Both the position numbers and the translations under genes were made by a program. Of a stretch of 64,000 nucleotides of DNA, positions 10,942 through 23,240 are shown piece by piece. Source of the stretch: Avena insularis (Eukaryota; Streptophyta; Magnoliopsida; Poales; Poaceae); the NCBI GenBank assembly GCA_023614405.1, contig JAJUPC010000035.1, positions 1,240,001 to 1,304,000 of the forward strand. The letters are read 5' to 3'. The number at the start of each line of letters is the position of its first letter. The first letter of the stretch is position 1. The notes below the pieces were generated by a model. The model worked only from the letters and a program-made list of their open reading frames with translations. It searched no databases and was not told where the DNA came from.

Positions 10942-11769
10942 ATGGACCATATCAATAAGAAGGACAAGGAACTTAACTTCACCAAGCGTAAGAGCCACAC
11001 CGATGCAAAGAAGTGGATGCACCAGGTTGAAGAAAAAATTAAGAATGCCAACATTGAAGCCAATAGAATGGTCCATTATGCCACCCAATTCCTAAAGGAC
11101 GAGGCTGCAACCTGGTGGGAGATGCAACACACCATTAATGATCATCAAGGAATGATATCTTGGGAAGAATTTAAAGAGGTTCTACTACAATCTCGTCTCG
11201 TCACTCGTATACCAAAAACCCAAGAAGTTGAAGTCCCAAAACAATCATCTTGCACGATCTGTGGAGAAGTAGGGCATACCTCCAAGGAGCATCGTGATCG
11301 GGCCCCTCTTGTGAAGAAAGTCACCCATCGAAGAATGCCCCACCTCTGGTTACATGCTTCTTGTGCGAAGGGACCAACCACAACCCTCGCAATGTCACCT
11401 CTACCCGATAGTACAACAAGTGAATCAGCAAGTTAGAGATGGATTGTGTCACGCCATGTTATCCTTACCAAGGAAGCTAAGGATCTAAGCAAAGTCATAT
11501 GCTTCAAGTGTCACAATCCTGGCCATTATGCTGTTGGTTATCGAGAACAGGATAATGTGGCTAGAAAGGATGAAAACAATGATGGTAATGGTTATAGATG
11601 CAGAAACAAGAAGCCCAAGAAGGATCCTAGCCAGGTGACATGCTACAAGTGTGGCGAAACAGGGCATTACTCGTCAAATTGTCCTCAAAAAGGAAGAATG
11701 GCAGTGGCAAAGGAGATGTCAATGGAAAAAATCCCAATCCGTCCATCAGTCTACGATGAATTATGTTAG
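10942..11769 (+). pseudogene. Gag remnant of F1 with three zinc-knuckle motifs
   Basis: A capsid-like segment comes first, starting at ATG 10942: DAKKWMHQVEEKI, then FLKDEAATWWEM and ISWEEFKEVLL, matching the retrotransposon gag core. A jump, probably a deletion, leads to CTICGEVGHTSKEH, a CCHH variant. The frame ends at 11436. A second frame (11446-11769) carries CFKCHNPGHYAVGY, whose last Cys is Tyr, and an intact CYKCGETGHYSSNCP. Gag would assemble particles and bind the RNA in the cytoplasm. The two frames are out of register, so the protein is broken. Nothing of pol follows. Confidence 0.85.
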
Positions 11770-11830
11770 TGTGAATGGACCTTACAAATCAACAATCCAC
11801 ACCGGACCCATCAGGAGAACCTAACAAATA

Positions 11831-11925
11831 CAATCTTTTAAGGGTGGTAGTACCCTAGTGTCCAAACCTATTTCTTGCTAGCTTCCTCGAATCTCGAGGA
11901 CGAGATTCCTTTTAAGGGTGGTAAT
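11831..11925 (+). promoter_or_regulatory. Polypurine tract region of F1, duplicated
   Basis: CTTTTAAGGGTGGTA occurs twice, at about 11836-11850 and 11909-11923. The second copy immediately precedes the 3' LTR and follows CTCGAGGACGAGATTCC, the sequence that typically closes the pol ORF in this gypsy group. The first copy may mark a scar of the pol deletion. Confidence 0.75.
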
Positions 11926-14900
11926 CAGAACATCCCAAAAATTTCCTATTTTGGAATGTTATAAATAAAATCAATAGCTTGATTGATTGTTTGACTTTGT
12001 TGAAAATTCTCAAAGAGAAGAAACTTTTTGAATAGAAAATCCACTCAACCTTGAATTCAAAATCTCATATTCTTTTGTTATGACCTAAGTAGCCATATAA
12101 GCAAAAGGGCATAGATTGATTATGGATTGTAGAATTGGTGTGCAAGATTTCAAAATGAAAATCATGAAGCATTCATAAGCATTTCATTACATCCATGCAA
12201 AGTTCTCACAAACTGAATCCAAATCCTGGTATCCAAATCCTATAGTTAATTCACCCAAATGTCCTAAAGGTAATTAAATTTACTTTATAAAACCCACTGT
12301 TGCTAAGGCATAAATTATTAATAATTATAGCCTAAAGAGATCCAATTAATATTACAAAATTTTAGAAACAAAATTGAGCTCATTTGGAGCTATTATGAAA
12401 AAGTTATGGAATAAATACAAACAAATAAAGATATAAATAAAATGGGATATACAAGGATTTATAAACCCACTACTTGAAAACTAGTAAAAAGATTACAAAT
12501 ATGATCCTACAATGATATATTCGATTTTAGAAAATTTTAGAAACAAGAATTGTGTCATTTGGAGTTTGTATGTGAAAGTTATGAGAAAAACAAATAAATA
12601 GAAAAATGGAAAAAGGAAAAGAATAAAAGAAAAACACTAAACCTAACCTAACCCATAGACCACGCTGGCCCAGCCCGCTAAAACCCTTCCTATCTACCGC
12701 CCATGAGCAGCACGTAGCAGCCACCGCCAGCAGAGCGCAACCCACCTTCCCTCTCCTATTTTGTTTCTTTTAGCGGACCCACTCACTGTCGGCCTTTCAT
12801 GGTAGGCGGTCCCATGCCACCATCTTCCTCCTCCGGTCAGTGTCCAGGATGAAAACGGGAAGTGAAACCGAATCAAATCCTCGGCTAATCTTTTGATTTT
12901 GTTCGAATTGCCTTGCCCCTCCTGCACGTACTAAGCCCCTTTAAATCCCCTTCCCTCCCGTACCTTTTTCCTCTTCGAATTTCTAGAAACCCTAGATCTC
13001 CGAGCCGAATTGATCTGCACCGCCGCCATCGCCATTGTTGCTCGGGAGGTCGAGCTTCCTCTAATTCATCGTCCCCTTCAACCTATTTTCCCTCTGGTCC
13101 TCTTTCCCTTTGAGCACCGACTCTATCTGACCCCTTCTCCTCTACAGTCGCGGAGCGCATGTAACACGCCGGAGCTCCACCGCCATCGACTTCGTCCGCT
13201 CAGCTGTCGCTACAGGAAGAAAAGGAAGAGGTCGACTACGCCATTCGCCTCCCCGACCTCTCCTCCGTCCCGTGGTGTTAATCCCCGCCACCGTTGACCA
13301 CCGGAGCTACGCTAGAGACCACCGTCAGCCGCCAGCCACCATCATGTGGAGCCGCCACCGCCGAAGCCACCCTCCACCTTGCCGTTGACCACCACCAAGA
13401 CCCCGGAGAGTCGCAGTCGTCAGATCCCTCTTTGATGGCCAGGATTAGATCGAACCAGAGAAGGGGTACCGACCAACCTGGTTACGCCACGTGGCCATCC
13501 TCGTCACTCTGCCTCATCAGCGCATGCGTCATCGCCCAGGTCAGCAGCCACGTCACCATAGTCAACTGCCAGTCAAAACCTATTTAATAACAGATTATGG
13601 AAAATGAATTAATTGGCAGAAATTGATTTAATCTTGTAAAAATCATAATAAAAGATCTGTACATCCAAAAATAGCAAATAATATATCAAAGGATTAAGAA
13701 AATTGAGTAGAATATTATATGGCATTAGATCCAACCTTAAAGAGTATTCGTTTACTATAGTAATTTGATTAGTTTTAATGGTCTTTTAGGTTAATAAATT
13801 CATAGGAAATTATCTGTAATTTCGAAAAATATGAAAAATATATCAAATTGAAGCTACTATAATGTAGATTAATAATATCTGGTTGGATCCAGCCTTTGCG
13901 GATTATTTACCGTGTAGTGTTTTAATTAGTTTTAATGGCTTTAGAAATCATTAAATTCATAGTAAATTATTTGCATATCACAAAAATATAAATAATATAC
14001 CGATAGAAAGCTGGTTCCATGTAGATCATCAATATGCAAATGGTTCAGGCAAATACTGTAAGGTTCTGCAGCAATTAAATTAATAGTCTAATGGCTTATT
14101 TAGAGTATTAAAATCATAGTAATTCGAGTGATGCTCAGAAAATTACAAATAATATGTCCCTGGAATCAAAATTTTGTGGAGATTACAGATATAATTTTAG
14201 TTTGATTTTTAGGCAACAGAAACTATGAAAATGATTTAAAATCCATTATACACTCTTTAAATTATAAGAAAAGATCTATAACTCCGATTAGGGTGAATCC
14301 AATTCCTACTGGTTCGTATTAATGTCCTCTATATAGTATAACTCAGAACCAAATGTTACTCCACAATTAGGACATAAGTTGCAACAAAACTATTAAACCC
14401 CTTTATCAATATTTATTGATAAATACCCTATTGCTTTAATTGATCTCATACATGCATCATATGATCTATTAATGCTCAGAGAACTAAATATAAGCATTCT
14501 AACATGTTTTTGATCATGCATGTTTTTGATCATCCTTGTTGCGTTTGCTATGTTTGCAATTGTTTTGATTGGGACTACCTTATCCTCGTATTAGATTGTT
14601 CGGAGAGTGCGATTGCTACGGAGAAATACAATCATCACCCATATTATCAACATAAGGCAAGTTACACCACTTGTTCATAACTTTTGTCCCAGTTTTGATT
14701 CTATGCATGTGATCTTCAAAATTCTGTAGTATACATGTGTAGGATGTTCTAGTAGAATTTTTCCTTAGAATTATTTTGCAAGTGCGATGATTTTGTAGTA
14801 TGCCATGAGTAGCTCTATACTTAGCATTTCCCCTCCTAATAGGTTCCCCTGTTTTGCTAAGTATTGCTTTCTATGCTATATATATGTAAAGTACCGTGGG

Positions 14901-16002
14901 GGGTTCGGAAGACAATGAATTTTTCTAAGTATAAAGGCTCTCTTGAGCAAACTTTTCTTCTCAAATCCACTTCAAAATAAAACTAAGTTTTCTTTTGGGC
15001 GAAATGGTTGTCGGGTCAACGAGTGAGATTTTGGTGGAGGACGGTCGCCCAGGAATCAAAGAAGTCTGCCATGTTTCAGAATTCAGAAGCTTCCAGTGCA
15101 ACCACAATACATATGGGCTCTGTCTTGGCCTAGTACTTAGTGGGAAACCTCACCTGGGTACCAACATTTGGAGGTTCTTGGCACGGTTGGATCCAGAAGG
15201 TAGAGGGGCTACTAAGGGAAAGCCTCGCCATGGTCTTGTCTGTAAAAGGACTTACCGTGGATTGTGGGTAAAGTGCACAAACTCTCGAGAGTATTGCAAT
15301 CTGATCGATCAGCCGTGTTCACGGAAACAGAACAACATTGAGCATCTGAAGGATGGAGCCTTTGAAGGATCTTCCTCTCTCTTTTCTAAACAAAGTTTTG
15401 AAACCCCATGGCGTGAGTAATATCGCCAATGGGTGGGATTTTGGGAACTTGGTGTGTAATATCCAAGTGTCACCTGGTGAGTAATATCCAAGTGTTTGGT
15501 TGTTTGGACACTTGGTGAGTAATATCCTCGTGTGCCATTCGACCCTATTTTATCTAAGCAAATGTTTACAAAGTAGGGTAAAACTCTCTCTCTCTCTTTT
15601 CTCCATACTTAGAGAAAAATTAGCTTTATGCAAATAAACTCCAAAGCCTAAACTAGCCTTGCATGTAGAGTTAGTCTTCCTTCCTTGGTGTAATTTGCCA
15701 ATACATTCAAAGTATTGACCCAACTTGTTGGCTGCACGTTTCATGTGCAGAATTTCGGAGATCATTGAAAGGTGCGCTAGGATCGCGGGTCTTCACTCAA
15801 CCTTCATGTGGCATTGATGGGACTCCAAGTTGTATTTATATCGCTTCTGTTGTAATAATGTAAACTCTGGATTATTCGATTCATGTAATAAAGACTTGTG
15901 TTTTACATGATATTTCATTGACTGTGAGTGCTAGCTATTGATCCAGGGACTAGCATGTTAATCACAGGGACTTAGGATCTTTCTCGATCCGAGGTTGCTA
16001 CA
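11926..16002 (+). repeat. 3' LTR of F1 (about 4077 bp)
   Basis: It starts with a degenerate terminus (CAGAACATCCC against TGTAACATCCC) and ends GAGGTTGCTACA at 16002, followed by CATAC. It has the same internal layout as the 5' LTR, including the GC-rich block (about 12660-13560) and TTTAAAT at 12940-12946. It carries a small private duplication around ATGTTTTTGATC (14503-14535). Confidence 0.92.
12940..12946 (+). promoter_or_regulatory. TATA-like box in the F1 3' LTR
   Basis: TTTAAAT lies in the same context as 7314-7320. If active it would direct transcription rightward out of F1 into LTR D. Confidence 0.4.
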
Positions 16003-16007
16003 CATAC
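16003..16007. repeat. Target site duplication CATAC (right) of F1
   Basis: It is the second copy of the pentamer flanking F1 and is identical to 6294-6298. Confidence 0.95.
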
Positions 16008-16485
16008 TTCTAGAAAAATCTCCATAGCGCCGCCGCCACCGAAGGGGAGATTCGGGGGACAGAAAGTTTCTGTTCCGGCACCCTGCCGGGACGAGGAAGT
16101 GTCCCCGGAGCCATCTCCATCGATATCCATCACCATCTTCATCACCATTGCTGATTCCCATGATGAGGAGGGAGTAGTTCTTCCTCAGGGCTAAGGGCTA
16201 TACCGATAGCTATGTGTTCATCTCTCTCTCTCTATGCATGATCTTGTGGTCATGAGCTTTGTAATCAAGTAGATCTACCTTGCTATTCAAGTTCTTCATT
16301 AGATCTCTAATCTCCCCATGTGTGTGAAAGTGACAGCGTGCACGCCATGGTGGCACTTAGGCTTGAGTCTACATAAATACTCTTTGTGATTTAATAGATC
16401 TATTCTTTTCCCCATGTGTGTGAAAGTGACAGCAGGCATACCGTGTGTGGCACTTTGGCTAGATTGAATATTTGTTATGAGTTAT
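16003..16485 (+). repeat. LTR D, second part, including the CATAC duplication
   Basis: It begins with the CATAC copy and continues LTR D from 6298. It carries a GCCGCCACC leader, the inverted-repeat motif TTCCGGCACCCTGCCGGGAC (16073-16092), a CT microsatellite (about 16222-16236) and two diverged copies of a unit with CCCCATGTGTGTGAAAGTGACAG (16315-16337 and 16410-16432). It is cut at 16485/16486 by element E. The rest is not visible. Confidence 0.85.
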
Positions 16486-16975
16486 TGTTAACACCCGGAT
16501 TTTTTATCCCAGATGCCTGTTATGCCATACATCGCAATCCCAGGATTACCATTTTTGCGAGACATAACAGATTTGGATATCACAGTACATCATCCATTAC
16601 AAACCATACATAAGGTCTTACACAAATAAGGATCTCATGATCCAGTTCTTAATACAATTCAAGCAGCGGAATAACGTAATAGTAACGATAGCATAGGAGA
16701 AGCTCCATCTTCAAGGTCACAGGCAATGCTGACGATGAGAGATGATCCTAGTTGTCGTAACCTTCCTGCGGTCCATCATCCTGATACTCCTCTTCATAGT
16801 CTAGCCACTGGAATAGCCAGGGACAAAGCCATGAGTACTCTTTAAGTACTCGCAAACTAATACTAACAAGTGAAGTGGTTTTGAAAAGGATATACTAAGC
16901 TCTAGGGTTGTTTTGCAAAAAGCCAGATTTACCTATACTAAGAATAGAACCAAAGAAATTTAGTTGAAAGTTTTA

Positions 16976-16980
16976 TAACA
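16976..16980. repeat. Target site duplication TAACA (left) of J
   Basis: TAACA precedes TGTAACACCCTCGG of J and recurs at 23241-23245 directly after J. Confidence 0.93.
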
Positions 16981-18649
16981 TGTAACACCCTCGGAATCGG
17001 CCCTATGCAAGTTTTAGCAATTCCCGCCAAACCGGCATAGAAACGATTCAAAGGTGCCCACCAGGCACTCTCGTGCGGGTGGAAAACAAAGTAATACCTT
17101 TACACAATAGTCCATGATGGAACCCACAGAACATATATATACAACAATGACTCATTGAGTCAAGAATACAATATACAGTACAAAGATCCAAATCACCTTG
17201 AAAACGATACAGCGTCCGAGTACGGACAAGATGCAAATTAGGCTAAGAGCCCTGAAGAATAACCAATGGCGTCCATAACCCTGCCCAGGCCAAGCCGGAA
17301 GGGTAACCCTGCTAACGACGTCGATCTCAAAATCTACTTAAACAAAAGGGGTGCCGACAAAGGGCAAAGGAAAAAGAGAGTCAAGACTAAGGCCAAGACA
17401 TCATGAGACTAGAATTCGGCGGTCCTTGCCTACATAGGTATGGTGGACTGAAGCGGCAGCGCAACATGCACTAAACAACCTAGAGAGACTCGATACAATT
17501 GTTGGCTATTAGAGAGGGATAAGAAAGACCAATCCAAATCCAACCTAATATTAACACCAATCATATCCATCCTGGTGTTTCCCCCTTGATACCAATCGAG
17601 GAAGTCGTACCGAGGAAACTCACAAAGTTGGCAATTTTATCCATTACCTTATAGTTGCGGCAATTACTAGTCATATATAGATAGCATGAGTCATCCTGAT
17701 AACATAAGCAGTGGGCAGTTTTAGATAACCATTCTCAGAAGTTGCAATACTACTAGTCAAATACATATACCATGAGACATTCAAAAACCCAGCAGTTGTT
17801 GGTACTTTTATTTAGCCATTCCGTTATAGTGAAGCTGATTACTAGTCATTCCAAAGGCAAATTTATAGCACTACTTTAGTTATAGTTGTCTATGATCGAG
17901 ATACTGTGCTCCAAGTCATCCATAACCGCGGACACGGCTTTCAGAAAGTTTTACCCTACAGGGGTGCACAAATAGCAACACACGCACGATCAACCTCGGG
18001 AAAAACCAAATGAAAACCCAACGAGGCATCACGACAGAACATTCGCAAGATTCATATATGATTCCAGGGGGCCACCCCACTAAGCTACCCGCGACGAAGT
18101 TGGCCGGCTCCGAGACGGACCCAGAGGTTTGTGACAATGGTTATAAACGACTGGAAACCCGAAAGTGTGACTGGGCTTGTCGATACCGCGAAAACATTCC
18201 ACGTTGGTTCCAAAATAGTATAGGCGCTCCACGCACAATAGTAAATAAAGCAGTAAAGCATGGCATAAGTACGGGATAGTAATAAAGCCCCAAACTACTT
18301 GTGTCCCCAAGGAATTAAATATGACTCAAGATAGGGTTAGGGGGATTCATGGTCCCACATGCGGATAGTGCGAATATTCAAAGAACAGGTATCAAGTACT
18401 CGGGGTCCTACGGGACACAAGTGGACGGTTAAAAACCAAATAACATCTATTGCCCACCTGTGCCTCTGCATTATTTACCTACTTCAATTTTAGTTATTAA
18501 ACGGTAATTAAAGCCATGATCATCTCCAACATTAAACATGCGACATCACTCCAACAATTATGGTACTTGATGACACGCAACGACACTTGAGCAAGCGACT
18601 CCGACACGCAAGTCCAACTATCTTCCAAACAACAGGTAATAGGATGTGT

Positions 18650-18654
18650 CCAAG
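18650..18654. repeat. Target site duplication CCAAG (left) of the copia solo LTR
   Basis: CCAAG precedes TGAAAG and recurs at 21216-21220 after TTTCA. Confidence 0.93.
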
Positions 18655-19004
18655 TGAAAGAACAAAGGAAGTCTCCTAGAGGGGGTGAATAGGCTTTTAA
18701 AATTATTACGGCTTAGGCTCAAGTAAATGCGGAATAAAACTAATGTTTAATTTATTGATCACAAAACCTAGCAACTAAGTTCACCTAGGTGCACCAACAA
18801 CCTATGCTAAGCAATACAAGCAACAAAGTGATAGCAAGGTATAAATACTACAAGCACGATGGCTATCATAATGTAAAGTGCATAAGTAAAGGGTTCGGTT
18901 GAGAGATAACCGATGGACGCGGGGACGAAGATTTGTTTCCTGAAGTTCACTTCCAAAGAAGCTACGTCTCCGTTGGAGAGGTGCGATGGCTCAATGCTCT
19001 CTGA

Positions 19005-19345
19005 ACGCCACAAATGGCTCACCTCAAGGTGTGGTGGCTCGATGCTCACCCAATGCCACACAAGGCCTCACCCCGGATGCGGAAGCACGCAACTCACCGA
19101 CGCCACAAAAGGCTCACCCTATTCTGCCGAGTGCGCACCACAAAAGGCGGGCACTCGCTCCACTATGGGACGCTTGAGGGCGGTCACCGAACCCGTACAA
19201 GATTGGGGCTAACTCCACAACTCAATTGGAGGCTCCCAACAACAAAGCCACAATAGGCTACAATGCCACAAAAGGCCAACAACACCACAAAAGGCTACAA
19301 GACCACAAAAGGTCAACAAGACCACAAAAGGTCAACAATCCAACC
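19005..19345 (+). repeat. CACAAAAGG minisatellite inside the copia solo LTR
   Basis: Irregular units built on CCACAAAAGG(C/T)(C/T)(C/A)A recur about ten times. They are loose at first (19005-19150) and then regular, about 18 bp apart, at 19260-19340. Apparent proteins here are translations of the repeat. Confidence 0.75.
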
Positions 19346-19797
19346 ACACAACCGTCTAGGGTTCCAAGGAACCCAAGAGAAACAAGCTCACAAGCTTGAA
19401 CTCGCCGAAAATCCGAGGAGAACTCAAACCTATGCACCAAATGCAAGGGCAAGTCCTTGTCTCCCAAATTCCAACAAAGCTACAAAATCTATTGGGGGAA
19501 TAAGGGAGAAAGAACACACGATGAGAATACAAAACTCTCCAAGATCTAGATCCCAATGATTCCTTCACAAAGAAGGGATTTGGCTTGGGGGGATTGTAGA
19601 TCTAGATCTACTCTCTCAAATCCCTCAAAAAGATGCAAGAATCATAGGAAGGGAAAGGGAGAGGGAAATCTTCTTCAAGGTTAGCAATGGAGGAGAGAGA
19701 GAAAGCCAAGAACCAAGAAGAAAAGCTAGTGCCCATGAAGGGGAAGAGGAGCACCTTTTAAAGGGCTCCCAGATCTGCCCGTTATGGGCATTTGCGA

Positions 19798-20235
19798 CTC
19801 CTGGCCGGAACTTCCGGTGGGAGGCCGGAAGTTCCGGTGGCACATAGCCAACGGTCAAAAACTGCTGAGCGAGAAACAGAAAAGGCCAGAACTTCCGCCG
19901 GTCTACCGGAACTTCCGGTGGGAGCGAAACTTCCGGTGGAAGTTCCATGGTTCCACAATAGACATATCCAAAACAGAAGGTTACCGAACGTGAGCGTAAT
20001 AAGAGCCAAGTTCAACTGAACTTTTGGCGGCAACTAGGCTCGAGCGAACTTCCGTCCCGGCCGAACTTCCGTGGGAGCGAACTTCGATTGAAATTCAACC
20101 AAGTTCCATCAAATAGCACATCCAAAACAGAAGGTTACTGAACATGAGTGGAAGAAGACCCAGAACTTCCACCAGAACTTACGGCGGCAAAAATGCCCTA
20201 GCGGAACTTCCGGTGGGAAGCCGGAACTTCTGGTC
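19798..20235 (+). repeat. Array of GGAACTTCCGG-type palindromes inside the copia solo LTR
   Basis: The near-palindrome GGAACTTCCGGTGGGA or its variants (CGGAAGTTCCGG, GAACTTCCGTCC) recurs roughly a dozen times over about 440 bp. Each can pair with itself or its neighbours. The array is in the LTR only and is not part of any coding region. Confidence 0.8.
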
Positions 20236-23200
20236 AGGGAAATTCCAGAAACCAGAAAACCAAAAACGCAATAACTTTTGCATCCGAACTCCAAACAAGA
20301 TGAAACCAATATTGTTGGAAATATAACGATGAATAGAATCCAACAAGGTGAAGTATATGTGAACATATTGGGTATCACCTTGGTAGAAAATACCAAGAAC
20401 ATATATGTGAAGTATCCCCCAAGGTCTGGAGCCGGAAAACTCGCAAGATCAAAAACCCCAATAAGATATGCAAGTGAAATCCTTAGATGATGAACTAGAG
20501 CTTGTTATGATGATGACCACAAGCTCTATATACTCTCATGGACAAGAACCAAATAACAACCAAGAAAGATGATGCTATAAATGCAAAGATTTGAGCTCTC
20601 TCCGAACGATGCAAACGAGACACCCGCTTGAGAGCCCCTCTTGATAGTACGGCTATCTATCCTAAAACCGGTCTCCCAACTAACAATACGAGACCGGCAA
20701 AATAAAAGCCCTATCAATAGCATACCTTTGCCTTGAGCATCCCACTTGAACTTGATGTAGACCGTCTTGTTCTTCTATAGTGGGAACACCTTTCTTGGAT
20801 GCTCTTGCTTGATGAAGATGAAGACTTGCAAATTGCTCCCCCATACTCCATGGGTAAACCTCTTCTTTGAACTTGTATTCATCATTCCATGAGCACAAGG
20901 ATGGAAAGCTTCAAGCATGAGATCTTCTAGAGATGGCGCATCTTGAGCTCGCCCTTCTTCATCCCTACTTGAGGTTGATCCATCTTGATGCAACTCTTTG
21001 CACATGTCTTGATCAACCTTCAAGCTCCTTCTTTCTTCATGATTCCAATGGGCACAAAGCCCTTGGACATTTCTTCATCTACCAACCTTGAGACCAACAC
21101 ATGGCCCAAGCGATGCCAATGGACAAACCTACAAGTGAAACTCAATTTACACATTAGTCCATAGAGATTGTCATTAATTACCAAAACCACACATGGGGGC
21201 ATACATGCCCTTTCACCAAGGCAATATAAGGCTGCAAGGGATATCACGGGTACGAAAACTAGAGCATCGCAACACAGATAGCAATAGATCAACAGGAGGA
21301 AATAAAGACTATAAAGTAAAATAGGTAGAAAGGGGGAGAATGCTCGCCTGAAAACACTGCCGAAGGTTCATCCGAAGATCGGGTCGACACTCGCATCAAC
21401 TCATCGGCCTAATCCGTGAAGAAGCAAAGCACTACAGAAAACACCGAATGCACTATTTAATACTACAGCGGAAGATCCAGCATGATTATGATATGATGCA
21501 TGTATGATGTATGACATGGCAAAAGATGCGATGCGATTAAGCAAAATTGCTTAAACCGGGGTCCCGACAATTAAATATATGATTCTAGTTGTTTTGGATA
21601 CCCCGCAATTTAAATGTTGTCTTAACAAGGCAAAATATAGCACCGGTTCGCTACACAAATTAAATGGAGGCCAATATAAGACTAGAAAAGCCCGCATATG
21701 ACCTCCATATTTAATTTAGGTGAATCGGCATAAGGCCCCCAAACCACGAAACATGTGTGCAAGAATGACAATTTAAATGCACAAGTATATATGACATATT
21801 ATAAAAATAGGGCGGGCTCAGATAGGGGTCACACATAAGGTTCCGACGATCTTGGTGGCTCCGAGGGTTCGGAGTTCGGTCTTCGGATCGGGATTCGGGT
21901 CCGTGGAGGAGACGCCTTTAGGGTCCCGGACATCGAAACAATGTCGACGATCTTGGATTGATAACGATCTTGTCCTTAGATGGCGCGAGCTCTTGGCGTT
22001 CCATGTCGGAGTACTTGTCGTCCATATTTTGTGAGTGGCGAGGTTCTTCTACAACTTGTTGTTCCTGTTTGCCAGAGACACGACCACCACATCATCAGTG
22101 CATCCCATCATCGCCACCAAACATCATCTCCACTTCACCCCATCACATCCATCACTAGATCGACCCATCGTCGTATCGCCACCCACGATAGCACCATTCG
22201 ACAAGAACTGAAACAAAACAGAACCTCACTCGCACGCACGGGCACGACTGGAGGCAGACGAGGCGGAGGCCGGCGGCGCCAGGCAGGGCTCGGGGTAGAG
22301 GGTCACGTGGACGACGGTGTCACGGAACAGAACAGGCAGCCAGGCAAAGCAAGGTCAGGCCACAGGGTGAGCGACAAGGGCCCACGCGCTGGAGCGTTCG
22401 CAGGTCAAGGCAGCGGGGGTGGGGGGCGTCTCGCGGATGGGCGGCACATGCCGGGGAGAGGAGGCGCTAGCGGAGAGAAGCGCAGAGGGGTCCGGCGACG
22501 GTGGCGGAGGGCTCCACGGGCGATGCAGAGGGGACCAACGATGGCGACGCGGCTCAGCGGCTCGGGAGGACGGTCGGGCGACGAGGAGCGGTGGCGGCCA
22601 GCGCGAGCTTGCGCGACCCTATGCAGCGCACGAAGGAGAGGGCACACGGCGATGAGCGGATCTCAGGGAGGCGGGGTCCCGTGGGGAGAGGCAGAGCGGC
22701 GGCTCTAGTGGCGGGGGTTGCGGGAAGATCGAGCGAGGAGCGGGGTTCCCGTGCTGCGGGGTGTTCGGGGTGGGGCCCAGGGGCACGCTGTGCAGTTGGT
22801 GGGATCTAGGGATTGGGTGGGTCAGCGATGGGTGGGGTGGCGTGCGTGGTGTGTGTGTGCACAGGGAGGTGCACTGCAAAGTGCGGGGGTGAGGGAGTAG
22901 GGTAGGGCAGGTGGGGATTTAGGGTTAGGGTTTATTTTCACTGGGGTTGTAGGCCGGCTGCTGGCTGGGCCTTTTGGGCCTGGCCGACGGCCGCCTCCCC
23001 CGAAAAAAATAGTTTTATTTATTTAGTTTATTTTAAATAGCCTTTTATGAATAGTTTTTAAACAAACTGAGATATCCAGAACATCGGAGTTTTGATTTAA
23101 AATAAATAGAGAGGTAATTAGAAAATAAAGATAGGATTTTTAGCTAAGTTCTTTAGTGCAGAAATATGCATGATGTCATGATGATGCAATAAAGTAAAAG

Positions 23201-23240
23201 AATAAGCAATTTCTATTTTATAGATTCCCGGGGTGCTACA

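Larger units (their letters stand above)
6299..16002 (+). mobile_element. Element F1: complete gag-only gypsy-type element with 4-kb LTRs
   Basis: Both LTRs (6299-10334 and 11926-16002), a PBS (10337-10348), a gag remnant (10942-11769), a polypurine tract and perfect CATAC duplications are present. The internal region is only about 1.6 kb. No protease, RT, RNase H or integrase is visible, so mobility would have depended on enzymes from a related autonomous element. E, G and H have similar PBS and gag organisation and are plausible helpers, which is an inference. The structure resembles the group called TR-GAG or large non-autonomous LTR elements, but with unusually long LTRs. Confidence 0.92.
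18655..21215 (-). repeat. Copia-type solo LTR (TGAAAG family), 2561 bp, nested in J
   Basis: On the minus strand it starts TGAAAGGGCATGTATGCCCC at 21215 and ends CTCTAGGAGACTTCC...TTTCA at 18655, with CCAAG duplications on both sides. The terminus containing TATTCACCCCCTCTAGG is characteristic of grass copia LTRs and also ends LTR K (41450-41487). It contains no internal coding region. It carries two repeat arrays, listed separately. Confidence 0.9.
16981..23240 (-). repeat. Solo LTR J (TGTAGCACCCC family), itself interrupted
   Basis: The ends are TGTAACACC and GGTGCTACA, flanked by perfect TAACA duplications. No coding region, PBS or polypurine tract lies inside, so this is a solo LTR of about 3.7 kb once the nested copia LTR is removed. 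The orientation is inferred as minus because the GC-rich block (about 21850-22960) lies near the right end, as it lies near the 5' end in the F and E LTRs. ORFs in that block, including a 242-codon one at 21980-22708, are composition artefacts with no domain. Confidence 0.87.

Noticed and set aside
18900..20490. Open frames with repeated Thr/Lys/Gly or Leu/Pro/Val motifs
   Set aside because: They are translations of the CACAAAAGG minisatellite and GGAACTTCCGG array in a copia solo LTR. The periodicity is of DNA, not protein.
21980..22708. 242-codon open frame on the plus strand
   Set aside because: It lies wholly in the GC-rich block of solo LTR J, has overlapping open frames on both strands, is of low complexity and has no domain or conserved start.
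16981..23240. J as a DNA transposon, because its ends form an inverted repeat (TGTAACACC/GGTGCTACA)
   Set aside because: The TG/CA ends, 5-bp duplication, GC-rich leader block and lack of transposase fit a solo LTR, and gypsy LTRs often have short inverted ends like this.
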